From Euptelea pleiosperma (Eukaryota > Streptophyta > Magnoliopsida > Ranunculales > Eupteleaceae): 64,000 bases of DNA. The DNA lies in the NCBI GenBank assembly GCA_035048495.1, contig CM068542.1, positions 38,655,109 through 38,719,108 on the forward strand, read 5' to 3'. Each line of letters starts with the position of its first letter. Within the stretch, counting starts at the first letter, position 1. A program made the position numbers and the translations under genes. The notes beneath the pieces are model-generated. The model was given only the letters and a program-made list of their open reading frames with translations. It had not been told where the DNA came from and searched no databases. Of this stretch, positions 34,605-43,774 are shown piece after piece.

Positions 34605-35609
34605 TTTTTTTTTTTCCTTTTTTCGCCAAGCCTTTTTTTTTGAAATTTTTTTGCCCTTTTTAAAACGTTTATGGATTCATGGAATTGGTGAATGGTGCAA
34701 GGGCTTTTAAGTCAGGTTAAAATTCCAGTCGTTAAAGTGGGTACTATCGTCTTTTTAAAATAAACCAGGGACAATTTCGTAAGAGTGAACTTTATATTCC
34801 AAACTTTTAAGGGTCAACGCTGATAGAAGGTCACTACGAACGTGGCAAAAGATAGAACCGAACTGTGCGAATTGTAATGGGACACGCGGGGGCCCATATA
34901 AGGGCATCTCGTACATGCATGTTGCGACATCCATGGATACATGGAGATTGAAAACTCATGTCCTGCCATGCCATCATAAAGAGTAGGACCCACTTGGATT
35001 ATGGGCAAGTGGGGGGAAATCACGACTGAAACAGCGAAATATATTCCTAGAACGAGCTTGCGCCACATGTCGATTTGGTAGATTGAGGGATGTATATCCG
35101 GAGCTGATTTCTCATTGGTCACAACGTCACATCGGCGGGTTTCTTGAGGTGGTTGCGTGTCCCTAAAGAAATATCTAGAACTCGAGTGGTGCGTCTCCAA
35201 CCAGATATTTCTAAATCTGCCCGAACTCCTGCCCGTGCAATCTCAACCACCGTGCCATGCAACGTGTCTCTGCAAGCGATGGAAAGGATTTCGGGCATCT
35301 GCCCTTCCAATAAACGCAAACCTTTTTATATTTGTGGGGACCACTTGGAGGAATCCCACTATCTCTGCTATATAAATTGGACAAATATAAGGTTCACATC
35401 GGATGGACCGAAAGAACTGTCCACCTTCTTTAAAACTTGCCACGTGTCTCATATAATCAGATGGGTCCTACCTAGTACACTCACTTGATAAGAAGGGATC
35501 GATCTGATTCATTCTTTTTGGGCCTCAGAAAAACGTTTTTTGTGATTTTTGATTGATATCAAACAATAAGAAGAAAATAGTGTGATGGATTGAACGGTGG
35601 AACTTGTTA
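34605..35609. other. Intergenic; weak F-box-like phrase
   Basis: No gene is supported. In the frame from 35157 the phrase LPELLPVQSQPPCHATCLCK followed by RWK loosely resembles an F-box, but it is short and lacks a following repeat domain. It could be chance. Confidence 0.3.
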
Positions 35610-35806
35610 ACCATTTTTGGTCACTTGCTTTAGTGAGCCATCTCAATCACTAAAGCCTGTACACTTTGAAAATTGTCCATGAAAAACCCTGACAAAACTG
35701 CTTTTTGAAAAAATTTCAAACATGGATTGTCACGGGTACGTGTCAACTACACAGGGTTTTGTGATTAAGATGGATCACCAAAATGACAAAAAAATTGACT
35801 CGAAAC
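35610..35806. mobile_element. Foldback MITE, CCATTTTTGGTCACT family, copy 3
   Basis: The left arm CCATTTTTGGTCACTTGC and the right arm GGTCAC-like CACCAAAATGACAAAAAAATTG are diverged inverses; the inner pairs TGTACACTTTG/GGGTACGTGTC match copies at 15587 and 19265. Copy 3 is the most decayed. Confidence 0.6.
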
Positions 35807-36003
35807 TGGTTAACAATAGATCCCAATTAACAACTCCTATCATCATCATGGGTGTATGTGTCGTGCAAAGAGGAAACCCAGGATCCTCTTTCCAGGACAC
35901 GTCCACCTCAATTTGCTCAACGGAGAAAATAGTTGCCGTCTCCGTTCCGTGGGACTTCAAAATCGAAGTCTCCCCTCCAAAAATGCCACCTGGAGAACTT
36001 TGA
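35807..36003. other. Intergenic spacer
   Basis: Nothing recognised. Confidence 0.5.
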
Positions 36004-36432
36004 GGGCCCACTGACCTTATTGATGTTTGGTCTACCTCTTGGTGGACCTACATATCAAAAATCAGCTTGATTTATAATTTCTAACCGTTATATTTTAGCA
36101 TCCAAAAACCAATGTGTAATCCAACGGCCATAAATTACGTCAATTAAACTGATTCATCCATAAGGACAGTGAGCCCTAAAGAGTTCTCCACGTGTTATTT
36201 TAGGAGGTGGACTTCAAACACGGGCTCCATTCATCCAGACCCACTGACCCATGAATGTGTGGTCCACCCTCGGTAAACCAACACACCAAAAATTAGTTGA
36301 TTGATGATTTACGGTCCTTGAATTCATCAATTGTTCATCGGATATTTTTAACCATTGGATTCAAGGATTTTTGGATACTAAAATGAATTGGCTAGAAATT
36401 AACGAGTGGGCCAAATATTCACGGGTCAGTGA
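36004..36432. repeat. Two decayed foldback-module copies
   Basis: A first copy (36004-36178) starts GGGCCCACTGACCTTATTGATG and has TGGTGGACCTACATATCAAAAATCAGC. A second (36236-36432) starts CCCACTGACCCATGAATG and ends GGGCCAAATATTCACGGG. Both are degraded versions of the palindromic module. Confidence 0.6.
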
Positions 36433-36762
36433 GCGAGAAGAAGAGTACACAACGTGTCATTTTTAGGGGTGGAAATGAAATTTTGATGTCCAGGGGTTGA
36501 GGGGGGACAAAAGTGGCTTTATTGCAAATGATCTTTTTCTTGCGTTTGTGGCTCGTGTACGAGGAAGGATATGAAAGGGTAATGGGGAGCGCTGGACGAC
36601 GCGACACCACAACTAGGAAATGTATATTTTGCACTCCTCTTTTTGCTTCATCCACTCCTCTTAATGGTGCATCTGATTTTGTCACGACCATTTTACCACT
36701 CAATTGGCTTGCAAAACAAATGCGGTGTCGGAAGAATTACAACAAACAACGAAGATACAAAC
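36433..36762. other. Intergenic spacer
   Basis: No gene recognised; short open frames on both strands without similarity. Confidence 0.45.
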
Positions 36763-37029
36763 TTACGTCGACACTGAGATTTACGTCGACAGCTGTTATA
36801 TGCTGGAAAATTTTGTGAAAAAAAAGGCCGTTAATCCGTTATTTTTCCATTAAATTCTATTTTTTTCGTTTTTGAAATTGAAAATTTCAAAATTTTAATT
36901 TCAGCCCTATTTTTTTTCCATTTTCCATTAAATTCCATTTTTTTCATTTTTGTCCCTGACCGTTACAATCCGTTTTAACGTAAAGCCCCCAGTCCGTTAT
37001 ACCGTTAAAATAGCCTCCTTTAAACCTTG
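36763..37029. mobile_element. hAT-type MITE with perfect duplication but replaced 5' end
   Basis: The right end CCTCCTTTAAACCTTG is intact, and ATACAAAC flanks the element perfectly (36755-36762 and 37030-37037). The left terminus is not CAAGGTTTAAA: it reads TTACGTCGACA, a spacer, then the same TTACGTCGACA again, before joining the family interior. 267 bp. Confidence 0.85.
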
Positions 37030-37247
37030 ATACAAACAAAAAATTAACCTTATTGGTTATTTCTGGCCCTAAATTTTAGTACTTTTTAGTAAACACCGTA
37101 CTTGGTGAGGGATAGTATTAGTTGAGTTATATGTCTTGGGCAAAACCTGTTTGCACCTTGGAGTTACTACTGATCCGGTTAAGAACCTGCTTCCCTTTGT
37201 GGCAACAATGCACATTATGAAGACATGTACTTACTAGTTGTAGATAC

Positions 37248-37534
37248 CATGGTTTAAAAAAAGTCGTTATAACGGATTCAGAGCTCCCCTGTTATGTCAT
37301 GTTCCGTTATTTTCCTGTTATAATTAAAATAATGACTCTTATTTTCTAGAAAAACTGTGAAACAAAGTGGCCTTTATTTCTGTTATTTTTATTTTTGAAT
37401 TTAAAATTTTTAATTTCAGCACCATTTTTCCTGTTATTTTCTGTTTTTGCTCTTGAGCGTTATAATTCGTTATAACGGAAAAAGATAATGCCACCAATCT
37501 GTTATACCATTATAACGGCCCCTTTTAAACCTTG
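37248..37534. mobile_element. hAT-type MITE with perfect 8-bp target duplication
   Basis: Left end CATGGTTTAAAAAAAG, right end CCCCTTTTAAACCTTG. The perfect duplication GTAGATAC is at 37240-37247 and 37535-37542. 287 bp. Confidence 0.92.
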
Positions 37535-37687
37535 GTAGATACTATAAAGGGGACTTTTTTGTCGTTTCCTTTGGGGATTTTAGTTCTAAATACATGCACC
37601 CCATATTAGGACCCACAACTTTTTACCAAAAAAAACAGACATTAGGACCTACAACTTGTTTTGTCCACCAGGAAAAGTAGTTTGTTC

Positions 37688-38026
37688 CAAGGTTTAAAAA
37701 ACGGCCATTATAACGATTCGGACCTACCCTGTTACGTTATGGACTGTTAAAACGCCCAGAAAATAACGGCCATTATAACGAAAATAATGACCATTATTTT
37801 CTGAAAATTTTGTGAAAAAAAATGGCTGTTATTTTCAGTTATTTTTCGTTATATTCCATTTTTGAAATTCAAATTTTAAAATTCAAAATTTGAATTTCAG
37901 CACCATTTTTTCCATTAATTTTCCATTTTTTTCCATTTTTGCCCCTGAGCGTTTTTTCGTTATAACGGAAAAAACAGTAATGCCCCCAGTCCGTTATACC
38001 GTTATAACAGTCCCCTTTAAACCTTG
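37688..38026. mobile_element. hAT-type MITE, best-preserved copy, perfect 8-bp duplication
   Basis: Left end CAAGGTTTAAAAAACGGCC, right end GTCCCCTTTAAACCTTG. The perfect duplication GTTTGTTC is at 37680-37687 and 38027-38034. The interior alternates AACGG and CCGTT words around AAAATAACG and GTTATTTTC. 339 bp. Confidence 0.93.
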
Positions 38027-38156
38027 GTTTGTTCATTGTGCTTCTATTTTTTTTTTTTGTTTTTACTAGGACTGTTGTTGCAGGGAACAGCAAGCAACCC
38101 TTACCGGAGTTACACTGATGCAATCCCGCAAAAGACAAGAAAAATCATGTCCAAAA

Positions 38157-38429
38157 CCATTATTTAAAAAACAGCCATAATAACAAAAATAACAAATGTT
38201 ATAACAGATTAGGACCTACCCTGTTACATTGTGTACCGATAAAACTCTCAGAAAATAACTGCCATTATAACAAAAATAACGATCGTTATTTGTTGATAAA
38301 ATATTGCTTAAAAAATGCCCGTTATAAATTTTATTGAAAATTTGAATTTTAATCACCATTTTTTTCTGATATTTTCCGCTTTTCTTGATTTTTTTTACAA
38401 TCCATTATCATTTTCTCCATTATAACGGA
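38157..38429. mobile_element. hAT-type MITE, right end interrupted by a Helitron
   Basis: Begins CATTATTTAAAAAACAGCC, a drifted family end, and has the family interior up to CTCCATTATAACGG near 38428. The sequence then switches to Helitron-like DNA, so the right terminus is missing. Confidence 0.65.
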
Positions 38430-38876
38430 CTACACATGGAAGCACCTTACACTTGAGACACCTGTAGAGATCACTGATCGCATCGATGTTTGGCCCATCT
38501 CTAGGTGGGCCTATATGCAAAATATCAGCCTGATTAGTGATTTTTAAGGATTTGATTGGAGTCATTTTCATAGGCTGATTTTTAACCATAGATTTCAAGC
38601 ATTATTTAGGGTACTTAGATCCAAAGATTTGAAATCACTAATCAGACTGATATTTGGTATATAGGTCCACCTAGGAATGGGACAAACATCTATAAGGTCA
38701 GTGGTCTCTAAGAGCATGCCACGTGGCTTATACTATTATCCCTCATTGACGAGGGACGTGGGCTTGCCAGACAACCTAAAGACATTAATGAGGAAGGTTT
38801 TACCTTTGAAAGTAGAGATGCCTCTAATTGTGTCACATGCGTGCCAACCCCAGTTGTTGTTTTATAATAGTATAGA
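38430..38876 (-). mobile_element. Non-autonomous Helitron, minus strand
   Basis: On the minus strand it begins A|TCTATACTATTATAAAACAAC at 38876 and aligns throughout with the Helitron at 31394, including AAAGGTAAAACCTT and CCTAGGTGGACCTATATACC. The 3' side shows AAGGTGC and a decayed CTAG-like end near 38430. It also carries a GCCACGTGGCTTATA phrase shared with the Mutator-like foldback at 41582. Confidence 0.75.
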
Positions 38877-39670
38877 TAGATTTGTAAGGCACTGAGGCAA
38901 ATATATATATATATATGGTCAGGATCGCGAACAACAATTTCTTAGACAAATTTTTGACAACAAAAATTGGCACAGGCCAATGTATAAATTAGAAGTCTTA
39001 GAATGGGGTGAGGTGATTTTTGGCGAGGATGGTCTCTATAGTGAGGAGATCGTCTTCACAAAAATTCAAATCAATCTGATCTTCGTAGATCAGTTTACAA
39101 GTTGAAGAATTATGGACCGTCTATTTTTATCTTTAACTTGAAAACCATATTTGATGGGGTTAGAAATTTCAGAATGTGCTGATTTTTGTAGGGGCTATCT
39201 ATATGATGAGGTGATCATCCTACAAAAAATCAGCTATTGATTCATCTTCCATGTGGATACGCCAAAATGGTTGTACAAAATTACTGTCCCCCCATGTATA
39301 TATGTATTTTTTTTATCTCGTAGGGGTTGCATCGAGTCCATAGTAACAGTGTGCCACGTGGCTTATATTGTGTCCCTGTCATTTTAGATCTGTCAACGGA
39401 GCCCGACCCTCCACGTAGCTTTCCTGTAGAACTTTCCTCCATTAGACCAACGGTTCAAGCTTTTTAAATAGAAACACAAAATGATTGCCAATCACATCAA
39501 ATTCGTAGAAGAGGCCCCCACAATCTTTCATTTCAGAACCAATCAATTATAGTTGGGCCCACGGCCTCCTTTAATTCAGCTGTCCGCAGCCATCAGATCT
39601 ACAGGAGACAACACAGATCTAGCTCTTAAAACCTACGATGATAGAAGAACAAGTTTTTGAAAAGGAAAAA
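38877..39670. other. Intergenic; element fragments
   Basis: An (AT)n run is at about 38902-38915. A single arm of the 33415 palindrome lies near 39000-39240. A right-end fragment of the 41582 foldback (GTGCCACGTGGCTTATATTG ... GAGCCCGACCC) is at about 39350-39412. No gene is seen. Confidence 0.5.
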
Positions 39671-40064
39671 GATGTAACAAGGTATGCCTGAAACAGTTTC
39701 ATTTGCGGAAGCGGCATTTTTTTTATAGTCACCACTGTCATCTGGGCCCACTGACCGCATGGATGTTTATCGCACCCTTTGATGGATATACAGACCAAAA
39801 ATCGCCCTGATTGGTAATCTATAACCATTAGATTTTAATACTTTTTAGCACTTTTTAAGACGTTCTTATAGCCGTTGAATACAACCATTTTTTGAGTACC
39901 AAAACCAATGGCTAAAAACCATTAAACAAGCTGATTTTTTGTATGAATGTCTATTAAGGGGTCGGCTAAACATCCATGCCGTCAGTGGGCCCAGATGGCA
40001 GCAGTGACTACCAAAATTGCCCGCTTCCGCAAATGCAAAGATCTCAGGTATACCTGGTTACATC
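39671..40064. mobile_element. Foldback element, GATGTAACAAGG family, copy 3
   Basis: Left end GATGTAACAAGGTATGCCTG, right end CAGGTATACCTGGTTACATC. It encloses the same inverse arms and the GTTTATCGCACCC/GTCGGCTAAAC module. 394 bp. Confidence 0.82.
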
Positions 40065-40235
40065 ACTACCCTTTTGAAAATCCTTTAAAAGTAATATTTA
40101 TTTTCAAAATTACTCTTATATTAGTTTAGTGCCCCCCTCAGTTTTTCTTTTAGTTTCGGCTCAAGCTCCGGGGAGCCCTTTTTCTGACCCTTTCTCGGAG
40201 TTGTGTGCTCAGCCATGGATTTCATGAAGGGTCGT

Positions 40236-40590
40236 GATGTAACAAGGTATACCTCAGATCATTTCAATTGCGGAAGCCGCAATTTTGGGCCCACTGACCG
40301 CATAGATGTTTAGCCAACCCCTTAATAGACAGTCGTACCAAAAATCAGCTTGTTTGATGATTTTTAGCCATTGGTTTTAGTACAAAAATAATGGTTGCAT
40401 TCAACGGTTATAAGAATGCTTTAAAAAGTACTAAAAAGTGCTAAAATCTAATGGTTATAGAATACCAATCAGGGTGATTTTTTGGTTTGTAAATCCACCA
40501 AGGGGTGGAATAAACATCCATGCGGTCAGTTGGGGCAAATGACATCGGTAAGTAACCAAGATGGTGCTTCCGAATATCTTTTTCCTTTCA
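40236..40590. mobile_element. Foldback element, GATGTAACAAGG family, copy 4 (right end lost)
   Basis: The left end GATGTAACAAGGTATACCTC is intact; the right arm decays after ACATCCATGCGGTCAG and lacks the terminal TTGTTACATC. Confidence 0.72.
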
Positions 40591-41012
40591 TGAATCCAAT
40601 AATGGTTGAGCTTTGGCAGAAAGTGAAAAAAGTGAATGCAAGCACAGCTTTATCAATCGCGGCTGGATTCTCAGAATCCATGGCCTAGCACACGACTCCT
40701 GAGAGAGGTCCCTTGAGCCCGACTCTTTAGTTTACTGCCCCTCAGTTTTTCTTTTAATTATTTTGTGCCCCCCCCACCCCACCAAGATGAGACATCACTC
40801 TGTGAGGGGATACACTTCGCTCCACTTCGCCAAAAGGGGGTATATTTTTCAGAACCAATCTGGGAGCTACACCTATTAGGTAACGATAACGATTAGGACC
40901 CGTGGTTAGGGATGAAATGCCACTCAAACCGGAGCTAGTTGGTTCTTCCCAAAATGTCTTGTGACAGAGCTAGGATTTTGTTGAGAAATTTTTTGAAGAG
41001 GCAGAAATTTAT
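40591..41012. other. Intergenic spacer
   Basis: No gene recognised. Phrases such as TTTCTTTTAATTATTTTGTG and a C run near 40770 suggest old repeat DNA. Confidence 0.45.
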
Positions 41013-41163
41013 GAGTAAAACTTCTATCACACGAAATTGTAAATCACACAAAACACAGCCAATGAGTGTACCCATGTGCTTTTGCTTTTTAGGTGTAGGC
41101 GCCGAGAACTCATTGACTGTGTTTTGTGTGATTTGCCATCCCATTGTGACAGAAGTTTTACTC
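41013..41163. mobile_element. Mutator-type MITE, copy 2 (151 bp)
   Basis: Ends GAGTAAAACTTCTATCACAC and TGTGACAGAAGTTTTACTC, flanked by GAAATTTAT (41004-41012) and GAAATTTAG (41164-41172), 8/9. Same family as at 10845. Confidence 0.86.
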
Positions 41164-41305
41164 GAAATTTAGAATCAGTGATCATGTGGCTAATGATATT
41201 GCGCCAAATACACCTAAGTGTAGGGCAATGATATTGGTGCCAGGTTAAAGCCTGGTTTACCTGACGCAATATTATTGGCCGCATGATCGCTGCTTCTAAA
41301 TTTCC
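41164..41305. repeat. Short palindromic element between two MULE-type MITEs
   Basis: The left arm GAAATTTAGAATCAGTGATC continues to ATATTGCG; the right arm CGCAATATTATTGGCCGC runs to TGCTTCTAAATTTCC. These are near-complete inverses over about 42 bp. The 41013 MITE inserted at or beside its left end. Confidence 0.75.
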
Positions 41306-41327
41306 TCCGCTTCAAAAGAAATTCCGT

Positions 41328-41497
41328 GAGTAAAACTTCTGTCACAACGGGATTGCGAAACACAGCCAATGAGTTCTGGGCACGTACACCTAAAAAGCAA
41401 AAGGACATGGCACGTTGCAAAGCACTTGTGTACGTGCCGAGAACTCATTGGCTGTGTTTTGTGTGATTTACAATTTCGTGTGACGGAAGTTTTACTC
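41328..41497. mobile_element. Mutator-type MITE, copy 3 (170 bp)
   Basis: Ends GAGTAAAACTTCTGTCACA and TGTGACGGAAGTTTTACTC. The flanks AAATTCCGT (41319-41327) and AAATTCGAT (41498-41506) match 7/9. The inner inverse pair is GGCACGTACAC/GTGTACGTGCC. Confidence 0.83.
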
Positions 41498-41581
41498 AAA
41501 TTCGATTTTGTTCTCGGGGCACACAACAAAGTTGAGGGAGAACAACACAAAAAGAAATAAAAAACGAGGGATAATTTCTCT

Positions 41582-41970
41582 GGGTCGGGCTCCGTTGACA
41601 GATCTGAAATGACAGGTATCTGTATAGGAACATAATATAAGCCACGTGGCACACTCGTACAGGACTTGGACCGTATGGATGTTTGTCGAATCCCATGGTG
41701 GACCTACAAACCAAAAATCAGCCTGATTATAGGCTTTGGATTGGACTTATTTCATGGGCTGATCTCAACTGTGGGAATTTGAGCAGTATTTGAGGTACAA
41801 AGATCCAACACTTATAAATCACTGATCCAGCTGATTTTTGGTTTGTAGGTCCACCATGGGATAGGACAAACATCCATACGGTCAGAGTCCTGTAAGAGTG
41901 TGCCACATGGCTTATATTATGTCCCCATACAGATAACTGTCATTTTAGATCTGTCCACAGAGCCCGACCC
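41582..41970. mobile_element. Mutator-like foldback element, 389 bp, perfect 9-bp duplication
   Basis: The perfect duplication AATTTCTCT is at 41573-41581 and 41971-41979. The inverted repeats run about 170 bp from GGGTCGGGCTCCGTTGACAG and its inverse at the right. The centre carries the recurring palindromic module (CCCATGGTGGACCTAC and its inverse). No coding capacity. Confidence 0.9.
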
Positions 41971-41979
41971 AATTTCTCT

Positions 41980-42510
41980 TTTAAAAAAAATTTTTTTAAT
42001 TAATTTTCGTGGTTGAGGGCTGCCCCGCTAGCCCCTTCCTGGCTCGGCCACTGGTTGAGGTGGGGCACACAAACTTTGTTTGTGGGCAGAGAACGCCACG
42101 GCCCCTTTGCAAAGCTTATCGCTACCATTTATTGGTCTATTGATCACTGCTTCATCAATGCCAGCTCCCCAGCCGATGGATCTGCAACCATGAGGTTTTT
42201 ACTTAAAGTCAAAAGAATATTCTAAACGTTGATGGAGTCGATGACATCTTTTTATAATGCTCCATGGGCTATCGGATCATTCTCCCAAGTAAATATGGAC
42301 AAATTTAGTATGCAACCTTTTACACACTTAAAAGTATGGCAAACATTGTCAGTACTGTTGGATGTCCCTTGAAAAATGTGTTATTTCAATATTTAAAAAA
42401 ATATATTTTATAAATTAGAAACACGTTTTTCAATGAGCATTCAATGATGGATACAGTGTTTGCATACTTTTAAGTATGCAAATCGTTGCATACTAGACCG
42501 ACCAAATATG
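41980..42510. other. Upstream region of GIGANTEA, distal part
   Basis: No gene or mobile-element ends recognised. A phrase GTTTGCATACTTTTAAGTATG forms a short palindrome near 42451-42475. Confidence 0.45.
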
Positions 42511-42519
42511 AGATATTTA
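42511..42519 (-). promoter_or_regulatory. Evening-element-like site (8/9)
   Basis: AGATATTTA, read on the minus strand as TAAATATCT, matches the evening element AAAATATCT at eight of nine bases. It lies about 1.26 kb upstream of the GIGANTEA start codon. Evening elements bind CCA1/LHY/RVE MYB proteins and drive dusk expression of GI in Arabidopsis. Function here is inferred from position and sequence only. Confidence 0.45.
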
Positions 42520-42804
42520 ACTTAAACAATGTAATTACCCTTAACCACTAAGACAATATTTTATATTAAACCTCGTTTTTCGAGGACATTTTGGTCATTT
42601 TGAAGTTCCTTTCGGCTTCTCAAATGCGCAAGTCTCCATCGTGGTTGACTGGTTTGACTTGTTTTTCTCTTTTTTTAATAGTTTTCTAAGATATCATGTG
42701 GAGGCATGCTGCATGCATGTTATGTATGGGTTAAGCGGTATGGATGGGTATGTGGATGGTAAGCAGACATGACACGACATGCACTTCCATTCCACTGCTA
42801 GCTG

Positions 42805-42813
42805 AAAATATCA
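42805..42813 (+). promoter_or_regulatory. Evening-element-like site (8/9) next to an ACGT core
   Basis: AAAATATCA differs from the evening element at the last base. It is followed within 10 bp by GCCACGTAGG (42816-42825), an ACGT-core, ABRE-like word. In Arabidopsis the GI promoter pairs evening elements with ABRE-like motifs, so the spacing is suggestive. It lies just upstream of the CT-rich probable leader. Confidence 0.5.
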
Positions 42814-42869
42814 TTGCCACGTAGGCAGCGATCACAGCAAACGGAGCCTGCCAACTCGGAAGAGCTTAA

Positions 42870-43774
42870 GGACCGCCAGAGGATCTCTCTCTCTCTCCAC
42901 CCAAAACCAATAATAATCCTCAAATCTCAAATTTCTGATTTTTTCTTTCTACACTTCCTTCCTATCTCAGGAACGGAGAAAAACCAGAAAGAAGAAAAAA
43001 CGAAATACCAGAGAGAAAATATCTTCAGAACCCTAGTTTCTCAGAGAGGAAACCAGGTACTGTGCTTTTTTTTTTTTAAATCTCATTTCATCTTCTTTTC
43101 TTTTCGGATTTCTGTGAATATTTTTGTGAAGAATCCTTGATTTTGGTTCGTCCTCGAAATTCTGGTTCGGCTGATGTTAGTCTGAAGTACTCTCGGGGAT
43201 TTTTCTGGAAAAGAAATGTTTGGTTTGTTACTTTGTTTGTTTGTTTTCGTTCGAACTGGAGATGGACTTAGTGTTAGATATTAGTTTTCGATTTAAATTT
43301 CAGATATTTCCTGCAAAAAAAACTTCGTGATTTTAATGATGTTTGACGGTTTTTCCTTGATTTGCCGAGATTTTTTTTGAATTAGAGATGGATCTTAGCG
43401 ATGGATATTATTTCGTTCTGTTTTGGTTTGGTTGATCTATTTAGATTTTTGACAATTTTGTTTTTTTTTGCAGAAATTCAGGCTGGGATTATCGGTTTAT
43501 ATAGTATTTAATCGTTTGAAATTTTGGACTGTAATTGAGATTTTTTAGGGTGAAGTTCCAAGTATGGCGAGGATAAGGAATGTGGTATAAGCGGATATTT
43601 GTGGATAGTTGAGGATATACTCTGTTGTAAATTATTCGTTGGGAGAGGTGGAATGGTGTTCTGCTTGGACTGGAAGCAGTTGAGGTGTAAGGTTGTGGCT
43701 TGTTACGGTTCTGTAGTGTTTTAATTGTGTAGTAGCGGTACATAGGTTGATCTGTAAGAGATTCCCAATTTCCC
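42870..43774 (+). other. GIGANTEA 5' leader with a leader intron
   Basis: A CT-rich stretch (about 42883-42900) probably marks the start of the transcript; the exact start is unknown. A donor at AACCAG|GTACTG (43056/43057) and an acceptor at TTTGCAG|AAATTC (43473/43474) define a plausible 417-bp leader intron. The second leader exon (43474-43774) contains at least two short upstream frames. Another AAATATCT word (minus strand, 43302-43309) sits inside the intron. Splice calls here come from site quality alone, with no protein support. Confidence 0.55.
43653..43724 (+). other. Upstream open reading frame in the GIGANTEA leader, 23 codons
   Basis: An ATG at 43653 opens a frame of 23 codons (starting MVFCLDWKQL and ending SVVF) that stops at 43722-43724, 50 bases before the main ATG. 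An earlier 8-codon frame is at 43564-43590. Such frames can lower translation of the main frame. Whether this one is conserved in other species I cannot tell. Confidence 0.5.

Noticed and set aside
35144..35488. 114-codon frame and an overlapping F-box-like phrase
   Set aside because: The resemblance is short and loose, with no downstream Kelch or LRR-type repeats and no splice structure. Noted but not called as a gene.
42814..43140. 108-codon frame upstream of GIGANTEA
   Set aside because: It spans the probable leader exon and the leader-intron donor, is low complexity, and has no similarity; it is better explained as 5' leader.
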